DNA of 64,000 nucleotides. Origin: Blasia pusilla (Eukaryota > Marchantiophyta > Marchantiopsida > Blasiales). Positions 1 through 8,647 of the stretch are shown in pieces. The position numbers and the translations under genes are program-made. The DNA lies in NCBI GenBank assembly GCA_050084515.1, contig CM114273.1, positions 42,532,001-42,596,000 on the forward strand, written 5' to 3'. The notes below the pieces were generated by a model. It had not been told where the DNA came from. It saw only the letters and a list, made by a program, of their open reading frames with translations, and did not search any database. Within the stretch, counting starts at the first letter, position 1. Every line of letters starts with the position of its first letter.

Positions 1-430
1 GTATGACTTGCTGATTGGAGGAGTTGTATCCATGACCGAGTTGGGATCGAGATTTGCACTTGCTGAGGAGTGGCATCGACATGCGTTCAGGTTACCCATT
101 ATTTACCCAATACGCGTGAGGGATTTAGGGATTTGGGTAGTTTATTTGGGGATATTGGGTTGTGTGGATGCTGAGAGCATCATTTATGTATGTGGTTTAA
201 GGGACATAGACCTGTGTGGGATGTTAAGAGTTGAGGATAGGTTGTCGATGAGATGATAGCTTGGTCGATTTGCCACACCAATCCGCTTGTTGCCACACGT
301 GTAACGTGGGGCAACAAGCGGCGTCTCGGGGAGGGAGAGTGTAGATAGAGTGCGGCATGTTTGGGATGAGTGATTGAGGGATTACTCACGAGGTTGAGAG
401 TGATCGAGTGAGAGGGGCACGAGGATCATC
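1..430 (+). other. 5' leader of gypsy copy 1
   Basis: No convincing protein is seen before the gag start at 431. The stretch is conserved with 13320-13700 read on the minus strand, including the short cluster around 'gttgccacacgtg' near 290-305 and the sequence just before the gag ATG. It is therefore element leader rather than host DNA. The short open frames in it are not conserved as proteins. Confidence 0.6.
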
Positions 431-1789
431 ATGGCGTCCGTTCGGGACTTTGAGAGGCGAGGTGGTGAACCCGATAGTAGCTCTAGAGGTTTTACGTGGA
501 GTGGCGCGAGGTTTCGAGGGTCTCCACGTGAGGTACCACCTCGGCCTCTTTCTGTGTCATGGTCAGACGAGGGGGAGGATGTAGAGGAGTTTTTTAGCAC
601 ATCACCACATATTGTGAGTGGTCCTACCAATTGGGCGTACGAGATGGACGACCGGGGTAGATGACCGCGTAGGTTTTCACGTGCAGTAGGTACGATTGAG
701 TTGCACGATTTCATAGCAGAGTTTAGGAGTTGGTGCGACTCGGTGGGCGTCAGAACTCTAGAGAGTTCAACCGTTCTGACATGGATGGAACGGTATGTTC
801 CAGCATTTAGAGGGGGCACCCATGGACAATTACCATGAGTTATCTCAGAGATATGCACGTGAGATCGAGGCATGGAGGCTCTACTATGACCCACATTATG
901 TGTCATGGATGGAGCGGTTCCCATATGAGGAGGAGGAGTCAGGAGAGGCAACTTCCTCTTCCACTAGTCACGTTTTAGGAGGGGTTACTCACACAAGAGC
1001 AGCTGCACTGTCTAGTCGGGTTCGTCCCAGGTTCAACCCTGTGGTTGAGTTCTTTGCTGAGTTGAGGGAAAGCTACCAGGGGGTACGGACGGAGAAGTTG
1101 CGGAGCATCCACGACTTTCCTGAGGTGCCTGAGTGAAAGTTTGCGTGAGGCTTACACTCGCTTGCGCCGGTTGATCAACATCACTCAGGGTGTGACAGAG
1201 GCTCAGGCTATCCAGTCATGGTACGCGATGCTGGATTGGACCCTATGGACACCAGTGCAAAAGGGGGTGCTTCTTATGAACACCTCCCCTACGTTGAGAG
1301 ATGTTTTTAGGACCGCCGAGAATATTGAGTGCAACATAGCGGAGGAGAGCGTAGCCACCATGGGTTCTGGGCGAGAGCAGTCGCGATTTTCTGCACCACC
1401 GGTGCAACAACGTGGACTCCGAGATAGGTCGAGTGTGGCACCACGAGCTTAGGGAGGATACCGAGAGGCCATGCCACAGAGACCTACACCTTCATATGCG
1501 GCTCAGTAGCAGCCTCCTACTATTACTTGTTGGTCATATGGTGGAGCCCATCATCAGTGCAATTGCACTCGTCAGGGTCATGGATGTGTGCCTCAACATG
1601 GAGGAAGATGGTGCTGCACTAGGAGGTTATCAGTGTGACTATTGTCAGAGGTATGGTCACACATGCGCTAGGTGTTTCAATTTATATCCTGAGTTACGTC
1701 CGGACCCAGGGCCAGAGAGGGCACCAGAGCGAGTAGCCGGTCCATGTGGGCCTAGAGATCGTGCACCAGGTGGTCTCGTTGAGGGATGA
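431..1789 (+). pseudogene. gag of gypsy copy 1, frameshifted
   Basis: Gag is the structural nucleic-acid-binding protein of the retroelement particle. The start at 431 is supported by the equivalent ATG in the inverted copy near 13310. The protein runs through three frames: 431-664 plus an in-frame continuation to about 830, then 795-1136, then 1141-1452. The last of these carries a typical gag segment ('REAYTRLRRLI' followed by a W/L-rich helix). A zinc knuckle at about 1631-1675 is a perfect C-x2-C-x4-H-x4-C (CDYCQRYGHTCARC). At least two frameshifts and a TGA at 662-664 make it non-functional. The region between the knuckle and the protease (1790-2120) has no clear frame. Confidence 0.8.
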
Positions 1790-2120
1790 GGAGCTGGAGT
1801 TGCTCGACATGGTGGTGGAGCTGCCCATGGAGGAGGTAGAGTACCACCACGTAGACGCGCCGAGGGAGACGCCGGACGTGAGGTTGGGATGGCTACTCAG
1901 ATACAGCAACTACATGAGCAGATTGCCGCTATGGCATTGAGGTTACCTGATGCTGGATCCATGGCATCGACATCATATGGAGCAGCCAGAGATATGGAGG
2001 ATCTTGGTTGGATGTGCGGGGTTGGAGGCCACCACAATTGTGATGCGTGGAGCAGCCACATAGTTGGATCCACATGGAGGGGAAGCCATAAAATAGACTA
2101 GGCTTCCTCAGTCTTTCACG

Positions 2121-3010
2121 TTGTCCGAAGCGATGAGGATCCCATCAATGGGTCCCCATCAAAGTTCCTGGAGAGTTGGTGATGTTGTTGGTGTGCAAAT
2201 ACGGAGGGTGATGGGAGAAGTGAGCACGATGACTCCTATTGTTGATGCTCAGGAGGGGCATGTGTCGAGCATATTGTTAAGGGTGGCCACCGTTTTGTAC
2301 CGCACTCCTTTATTTTCTGCTTCGGATGTTTTGACGTTGGGGGGTATGCCCGCGGAGCCTTTTCGGCTGGCTGCTTCACTATGTGAGCGCGGAGTTGGAG
2401 TTCCTACATCACGTTCAGATGTGATTGCAGAGGAGGTGATGGACCTGCCCTTGGAGCAGATGCTCGGGCCGTCCATGTTAGATTCATGGCAGGCTGCGGC
2501 TACTAGGATGGCGGAGATGCCCGCTAGACCCGCGATAGAGCATGCCATGGCTTCTCATGGTGTTGTGTTTCTGGATAACCAAGGAGAGGTCTTCCAGTTG
2601 GTGAGTCCTGGAGGTAGAGCTTTTAGTCCGCAACGCATCTTGTTGGATTTAGAAGCGCAACCCCTGATGTTGGGGAAAGCATCATTTAGAGGATTGGGTT
2701 TGACGAGAGCCGATGTGGAGCGTTGTCCATTCCGGATACAGACATCCTTGGGTGGAGCGAGTACCACACAGTATATCACCCGAAAAGAGGTCGTGGTCAG
2801 GATTCGCCCGATACATCCTACACATTAGTCCGTGGTGCGATGCGAGCCAAGGCGATAGTGACTGATGCAGAGTCCTATAACGTCTTGGTTGGTGGAGCAA
2901 TGTTATACCCGATGGGTTTTTCCCTAGATTACTGGGAGGACTCAACGTCCTATAGACCAAGATGGCAGTCAGGTGATGGGCGCCTTAGCTCATTACCCGT
3001 TCGATTCACA
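2121..3010 (+). pseudogene. Retropepsin-like protease region of gypsy copy 1
   Basis: This is an aspartic protease domain expected to cleave the polyprotein. The active-site segment at about 2638-2661 reads ILLDLEAQPLML. A hydrophobic run, D, x, then G is expected, and here the glycine position is E, so this copy probably lost activity. It is followed by a conserved block (SYNVLVGGAMLYPMGF at about 2873-2922) typical of the back half of these proteases in green-lineage gypsy elements. The frame changes around 2820: the active-site part is in the frame of 2121-2828 and the distal part in the frame of 2723-3490. The distal frame continues directly into the methyltransferase, so the two were parts of one polyprotein. 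Confidence 0.72.
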
Positions 3011-3364
3011 GGTGTAGTGATCGAGCGACGGCCAAGAGAGGTGGCGACCTTAGCAGCATTTAGTAGTGTCATCACTTGGCCTAGTGATTTGATTGAGGGA
3101 CATGTCCATGGAGAGCATACTCACATTCTTAACATTTCTATGGAGAGGAGTGTTATGGTAGCTGCATCATTCCGTGGAGGAGAGGAGCCGTTGTGGGGCT
3201 CGACTGAGGAGCTTCGACGATTGGCAGATGAGCACGTGCAGACCTCGAGGAGTGAGGTGTTTGCATCGGAGCGTGACGGGTCTGAGGAAACCGAGGTAGC
3301 AGGAAGTGCTACGATGGCACCCTTGGATACCACACCCATTGTGTGGTGTACCTCGGAGGAGGGT

Positions 3365-4310
3365 ATTGGAGTGTTAGATCTCTTTGGAGGGATTAGCATC
3401 GGGTTAGCTGATGTTTTGCACGCAGGAGTGCGAGTACAGCAGTACCTGTATATGGAGAGTGATGATGTTACGAGGCGTGTCTCATTGTGATATATGGCGC
3501 AGTTACGCCTACATTTTTTCGACTTATTGTCTGCGTCCGCGGTACAGGGATACCAAAGTTCCCTACCGAGGGATATTTCATTGTTGGGGACGCAGGACTT
3601 AGAGCGCGTAGGGACCATTGATTTGGTCATTTCCGGTTGGCCATGTCAGGGCCAATCGAGTGCTTGACGAGGCAGCGGGTTGGCTGACTCTCGGTCCAAG
3701 TTGTTTAGGGAGATGTTGAGGGTCTTACGGCAGTTGCAGGAACACCAATCTCATTCTCTAGCCAACATTCTGGAGAATGTGCCGATCTTATGAGACTTCA
3801 GGTCACGGGTGGTGATGAGTGCTCATCAGGTGCGTGCCTGGATCGGCCTAGCAGTGTTCTTGGATGCGGCGAGTGTAGGTTCTAGAGCCCATCGCTCGCG
3901 TCTATGGTGGACCAACTTGGTGCCCCATGCGGTGTTACGGAGGGCATATGCGAGAGTGGAGCGCCCCTATCATTTGTTAGTGGATTCCATCCTGGATCCA
4001 AGTCGTCGATCATAGGCAGTGAGGCACGATGATCAACCACCGTTGACTGTGGTCAACAAGGTAGGCAGGCCGCGTGCAGCCTTGCCCACGTTTGTGAGTT
4101 TTCCCGCTTCCTATGCATACAAGGAGGCCGGTCCTGGCTTGGTTTGGGATGACCAAGTTCAGCGGTTGGTGGAGCCCAATGCCAACGAGAGAGAGCGAGC
4201 GATGGGATTTCCCATAGGAGTGACGGCAATACCGTTTGTGTCAGAGGCATCATGACGCCATGTCTTGGGTACGTGAGGCGATGGACCTGAACTGCTTGAC
4301 ATGGATCCTC
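3365..4310 (+). pseudogene. C5-cytosine DNA methyltransferase domain embedded in gypsy pol
   Basis: The domain transfers a methyl group from S-adenosylmethionine to cytosine C5 in DNA. Conserved motifs are visible in canonical order. Motif I is VLDLFGGISIGL (3371-3406). A motif II-like YMESDD follows (3452-3469). Motif IV is GWPCQGQS (3635-3658), with the catalytic Cys in PCQ at 3641-3649. Motif VI is ENVP (3773-3784). Motif VIII is RAHRSRLWWTN (3884-3916). Motif IX is ERERAMGFP (4190-4216), and motif X is AMDLNCLTWIL (4278-4310). All but motif X share one frame, broken by stops at 3488, 3665, 3791 and 4013; motif X follows a frameshift near 4260. Non-permuted order argues against the rearranged DRM type of flowering plants and for a DNMT3-like or other canonical type. 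About 315 codons is a normal catalytic-domain length. The position between protease and RT in a retroelement is highly unusual. Confidence 0.9.
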
Positions 4311-4656
4311 ATCTTGGGAGTGGCTGAGCAGCGCCGTATGAGATCGCGACAGATCACAGTGGTTGCGTTGGTGAGCCCCATGCCTGCCAAGATGGTGGAG
4401 GCAGTGGCTGGGGGCGAGACCCAAGGAGATCTACACACCAGGGGAGATCGTGAGAGACACCCTTGGACTTCTTAGGATGTTTTGCAAGTATGCCAAGAGA
4501 TGATAGCCACCGCATTGAGCGTGGTTCTAGGGCATTGCATGTGGAGGAGATCAAAGTTTGCAGTTGGCTGCAGGAGAGCGGTTGAGTGTTGTTATTTGAG
4601 ACGGGGTTGCACCATAGCAACCACCGATATCCGCACCGGAGAGTCCTACCATAGTC

Positions 4657-5672
4657 ATGATGGAGACTTGGGAGCCAAATATGGGCCCTAAGTTGACAAG
4701 AGGAGAGTGGCGTCGGATACATCAGTTCCTCAGGAGTTATAGACGCTGCTTTGCGTTTAGCATGGAGGATTTGGGTACGTTGAAGGGACTGGGGATCCGC
4801 ATTGAGTTGTCGAGTGATACGCCACTCTTCCGACGATCCTACAGTTATAGTGATATGGAGAGGGCTCTGATTCATAGTAGGAGCCACGACTTGGTTGGAG
4901 CAGGACTAGTGGAGATGTCGCATGGGGAGTATGCATCTGCCACTGTCATGCAGACCAAGAAGGATGTGCATGGCAACTGGATGGATAGGCGGATATGTGG
5001 GGATTACTGACCTATCAATCGGCATAAGAAGTCTGATAGGTATGCCATGCCCACCCATGAGGAGATCTTTGATGCAATTGGTCACGCAAAGGTCTTCAGT
5101 TCATTGGATTTTTGAGTCGATACCATGTGTTGCCTATCAGATTGGAGGACAGGCAGAAGACGGCATTTAGGGGCATCAATCCTCACGGGAAGGATTATTT
5201 GTACCAGTGGCGGTTCTTACCATTTGGGTTAAAGAACGCCGCGGATGAGTTTCAGAGAGTGATGGATAAGATCTTGGTTGGTCTGGATTTTGCTAGGTAT
5301 TATATTGATGACATCGTAGTCTTTAGCGCCACGGTTGAGGAGCATGAGCGACATCTAGAGGAGGTATTTTGATGATTGCAATTACATGGGCTTAGGCTAC
5401 ATCTAGGCAAGTGCAAGTTCTTCTACGACCAGATTGAGTACTTGGGTCATACGATATATCCGGAGGGCCTTGGTGTTCAACATATGAAGGTAGAGGCTAT
5501 CTCACGCATTCCACGCCCTACAGATATGAGCCGTATTCGTGCATTCATAGGATTGGCAAACTTGTATCGGCGGTACGTCAAGGGATTGAGTTCGAATGCA
5601 AAGCCGCTGACCTTGCTGACCAAGATGGATCACGAGTGGCATTGGGGGGATGAGCAGGAGCGAGCATTTTAG
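4657..5672 (+). pseudogene. Reverse transcriptase of gypsy copy 1
   Basis: RNA-dependent DNA polymerase of the Ty3/gypsy type. The N-terminal part (4657-5010) contains the connection with 'KDVHGNW' and ends at GDY followed by TGA, where the family has a continuing PINR segment. After a damaged stretch near 5110 the palm continues with FLPFGLKNAADEFQRVM and the catalytic YIDDIVVFS at about 5310-5336. The thumb and connection follow in 5376-5672 (LGKCKFF, YLGHTI, IPRPTD). Stops at 5008, 5370, 5373 and 5670 interrupt it. The 330 bases upstream (4311-4656) are a linker with no recognised domain. Confidence 0.92.
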
Positions 5673-6095
5673 TTGCTCAAGGACACGTTGACGTCCGCAC
5701 CGATCTTGAGGAGACCGATCAGGGGGCGTCCTTTCCCATTGCACACAGATTGGAACATGTTGGGGCTTGGAGCGGTGCTCACCTAGCATGATGATGAGGA
5801 TAGAGAGTTCGTGGTGGCTTACGCTAGCCGCTCAAACAATGTTGCAGAGGCAAACTACAGCTTGTATGAGGGTGAGTGCTTGGCAAAGGTGTGGGCTATT
5901 GCGCATTTCAGGTGTTACTTGTTTGGAAACCCCTTTACCATCAACCACTGAAGTGGTTGATGGAGTCCGAAAAGCTTACAAGGAAGCTTGCGAGATGGGC
6001 TCTGTTATTGCAAGAGTATGATTTTCAGGTGGTCCATAGACCTAGGATGCTCGACCAAGATGCAGATGGGTTGAGTCGTAACCCATGCTCGAGTC
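5673..6095 (+). pseudogene. RNase H of gypsy copy 1
   Basis: RNase H degrades the RNA strand of the RNA-DNA hybrid. The domain follows the RT thumb directly. It is less well preserved than in copy 2. It shows a TDW segment near 5749-5757, where the first catalytic Asp is expected, a stop at 5784-5786, and the end of the domain as FQVVHRPRMLDQDADGLSR near 6024-6080, with the last catalytic Asp in QDADG. Comparison with 32503-32955 on the other strand confirms the assignment. Around 5900-5950 the central part is shortened relative to copy 2. Confidence 0.8.
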
Positions 6096-6329
6096 ACCGA
6101 GATGCGACTGGAGCTCGATGGCATGGAGAGAATGATGAGGAGTCAGTGCCAGGATGGCACGAGTCAGCCTATTTAGGCATGTTGGCTATGGAGAGCCAGA
6201 GTGTGGAGACTTCGATGGCGAGTTCTAGAGGAGAGTCCTTGGATCCTGAGGCGAGTGAGGAGACGACAAGTGGCAGAGATATTCATGATGATGGAGTAGT
6301 ACCTTCAAACTAGCAGCGTTGCAAGCACC

Positions 6330-7260
6330 GTGGGTGCTAGAGAGCGGGATCGGATCCTACAGCAGGCCAGACGGTTCCGTTGGGAGGGGACACATGTTTT
6401 GAGGGTTTGGGAGGATGGCAGAGTATGCGTAGTGCGGCATCCTTTGCAGAGAGCACGACTAGTGCATCATCCCCACAAGGAGTTGGGTCACTTTGGGGTG
6501 AAGCGGACGTACATCTTGCTCCAGATTCAGTATTGGTGGCGAGGCATGCAGACTGACATTCAGTAGTTTGTTGCCAGATGCATGGTGTGTGATCGGGTCC
6601 GAGCATCGTTCAATGCTCGGACTCCAAAGTTGCATCCATTACCGATCATGGGCTTAGGGTATAGATGGAGTTTGGATTTTGCAGGACCTTTGCCTTTGAC
6701 AGAGCGTCACAGTCGTTATGTGTTGGTGATGGTCGAGCACTTCTCAAAGTGGATCGAGTTGGTTGCATTGCCTCACAAAGTAAGTCAGGGAGTAGCTTAT
6801 GCCTTCCTTGACAGAGTGCTGAGTCATTATGGCGCACCGGTTGAGGTGTTAACAGACCAGGGTACTGAGTTTCATGGTGAGTTCTAGGCCTTGTGTGATC
6901 AAGCTGATCGATCACCGCACGACTTTGCGAGATCATCTCGAGACGGATGGATTAGCGGAGAGAGTTGTACGATAAAGAGGGGTTAATGCAAGTATGGCTT
7001 GCAGAGAGGTCACCTAGGAGATTGGGACCTCCATTTTCCCTGGTTGGAGATGGGATAAAGATTCACCAAGCACGCATCCTTAGCATCTTTTTCACCGTAC
7101 TTGCTGCTTTATGGCCGAGAGCCAGATTTACTTACGGTCATTCGTCGAGATGCTGGTGAGTTGCTGGACCTTGATGATCAGATGTATGAATGCGAGCATG
7201 TTCTCAGAGGGCTGAGTTGTTTCAGAGAGTGATGCCCATGGCGTTCGAGAACTAGACGAT
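6330..7260 (+). pseudogene. Integrase of gypsy copy 1
   Basis: Integrase inserts the cDNA into host DNA. An HHCC zinc-binding region is seen (HHPHKELGHFGVKRTY, then CMVC at about 6579-6590). The DDE core starts with WSLDFAGPL (first Asp, about 6670) and LTDQGTEF (second Asp, about 6850). A stop at 6885-6887 and frameshifts follow, so the catalytic Glu segment is scrambled here but is readable in copy 2 (PEADGLPERVVQT). A TAG at 6564-6566 lies in the zinc-binding part, where copy 2 has CAA. The C-terminal part, to about 7260, matches copy 2 but in broken frames. Confidence 0.88.
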
Positions 7261-7420
7261 TGCGCAACATCGGGATACGTTGAGGTATGCGACTATTCGG
7301 GGTCGTGGTTATCGACCAACTATCCGGAAATTTCATTTGGGAGAATATGTCTACTTGCAACGACGGTACTCGCGACGTTGGATGTGACTACATGGCGCAC
7401 TATCCTGAGAGTGCAACGTT

Positions 7421-7702
7421 TTGCCATCCGGTGTTCTCTTGCTGGAGGGACGCGATGGTATGGTATGGAAGGATCAAGTGCGTAATTGTGCGCCATGTCA
7501 CCTTCCTAACATTGATGGTAAAGTAGATCCGAGCTTAGCAGTAATTCTTGCAGGCTTGCATTGTATGTTGTGTGGTTATGCCCGTGGTACGGCCACGATG
7601 CTAGTCTGTGATGGATGTTTTAGAGGTTGGCATATGGCATGTCTAGCGCCACCTCTCACTAGGGTTCCTCGGGGACGATGGATGTGTTCCAGATGTACAT
7701 AG
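7421..7702 (+). pseudogene. C-terminal PHD finger of the gypsy polyprotein
   Basis: The end of the polyprotein carries a complete PHD zinc finger at 7562-7699: CMLC, then CDGC, then HMAC, then W and CSRC. This is the C4-H-C3 spacing with the conserved Trp two residues before the last Cys pair. It ends at a stop right after the last pair. PHD fingers usually read histone tails, most often H3K4 methylation state. In chromoviruses the integrase C-terminus carries a chromodomain; here a PHD finger occupies the equivalent position. The same finger is present in copy 2 (30895-31035) and, degraded, in copy 3 (about 48955-49080). It is therefore a built-in part of the family rather than a chance fusion. 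The upstream CxxC pair near 7486-7497 is the end of the integrase C-terminal region. Confidence 0.88.
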
Positions 7703-7878
7703 AGGAGATACTAGGTAGGTTTCGATTCCGACTTTTTCTATGACATGGATGACAAGAAGGTGACTAACGATGGGACCACATAAGCACACGGCCTTTTTGC
7801 TCTTAGCATCCTAGAGATGTATGTCGTGGTAGGTAGGGATAGAGGGCTATCTAGAGTTAGAGGGACCTAACCACCAAC

Positions 7879-8016
7879 TAGGGGGGCGATTGGAATTATT
7901 TTAGTATTTCTTGTCTCGTCGTTTGGATGCCATGAGTTAGCATGGGATCGTGCATATTTATGTGTGTGTTCGGTGAGAGCAATGTATGTTGTGTAGCGAT
8001 GTCTATGCGCACGACA
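7879..8016 (+). repeat. G-run (polypurine-like) followed by an extra copy of the LTR tail
   Basis: A run of six G at 7881-7886 looks like a polypurine tract. It is followed not by the LTR start but by 126 bases (7891-8016) nearly identical to the last 126 bases of the LTR (8522-8647), both ending GCGCACGACA. The same arrangement is found in copy 2 at 30574-30718. Confidence 0.85.
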
Positions 8017-8647
8017 GTTATCACATCGGCGAGATCTAGTAGAGCGCCTTCGTGAGTAGTGAAGGACATGCTCAGTAGGTCGAGGACGACCTGCTGAGAG
8101 GCCCCAGAAAACCTGAGAGAGCAGGTTTCCCCTTCGTTTCGGCTCATTTGGTGCCATATTGAGGAACTTATTATTTTAGGTAAGTACCATTTTGAGAATA
8201 TGACCGACTTTCTATTTTTGGTAAGTGGCCCTTAACCTCCTACATCAGGTCAAGAGCCAAGGAGGTGACTTGGGAGAATAGGTTATCATGGAGAGAGCTT
8301 GGGAGAGGGGAGAGATATACCTCAAGGAGAGAAAGCTTGAGAGCTCATTTTCTTTTTGTTGAACCTCTTGGCATAAGGCGGCGGAGCTATGGTCCCTTGC
8401 CTTGTGAATGTAACATAAGCCTCTCATTAGGAGAGTGGGTTTGGTTTGACATGAGAGAGAGTGCACACCTTTGAGAGATATGGTGTGAGATGGTGTAGAC
8501 AGAGATTGGATTTTACTTTATTGGAGATATTTTAGTACTTCTTGTCTCGTTGTTTGGATGCCATGAGTTAGCATGGGATCGTGCTCATTTGTGTGTGTGT
8601 TCGGTGACAGCGATGTATGTTTTGTAGCGATGTGTATGCGCACGACA
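8017..8647 (+). repeat. 3' LTR of gypsy copy 1
   Basis: It matches the solo LTR at 63095-63739 along its length and ends with the same GCGCACGACA. The first bases are damaged: a short deletion near 8020-8030 removed part of the conserved start seen elsewhere as TGTCACGTCTTTTAGG. It carries the block around 8130-8160 shared by all copies (GAGAGAGCAGGTTT). The flank after 8647 differs from that of copy 2, so the two are independent insertions. Confidence 0.85.

Larger units (their letters stand above)
1..8647 (+). mobile_element. Ty3/gypsy retrotransposon with DNA methyltransferase and PHD finger (copy 1, decayed, 5' end outside window)
   Basis: Domains lie in order on one strand: gag with a CCHC knuckle, retropepsin, C5-cytosine methyltransferase, RT (YIDD), RNase H, integrase (zinc-binding and DD core), PHD finger, G-run and 3' LTR. 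RT before integrase identifies Ty3/gypsy. The coding part probably was one long polyprotein, because consecutive domains are separated only by point stops and frameshifts. The 5' LTR must lie upstream of base 1. Region 1-690 matches, inverted, the fragment at 13020-13700, and RNase H to the LTR matches, inverted, 29945-33128. The element cannot make its proteins as it stands. The methyltransferase between protease and RT is the unusual feature. It is legible in this copy only; the other copies are truncated before they reach it. Confidence 0.93.

Noticed and set aside
7891-8647. Reading the tail-body-tail arrangement as one 757-base LTR
   Set aside because: The solo LTR at 63095-63739 with a clean AGGA duplication starts at TGTCAC without a leading tail, and copies 3 and 4 also start there. 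The first tail is therefore an extra internal copy.
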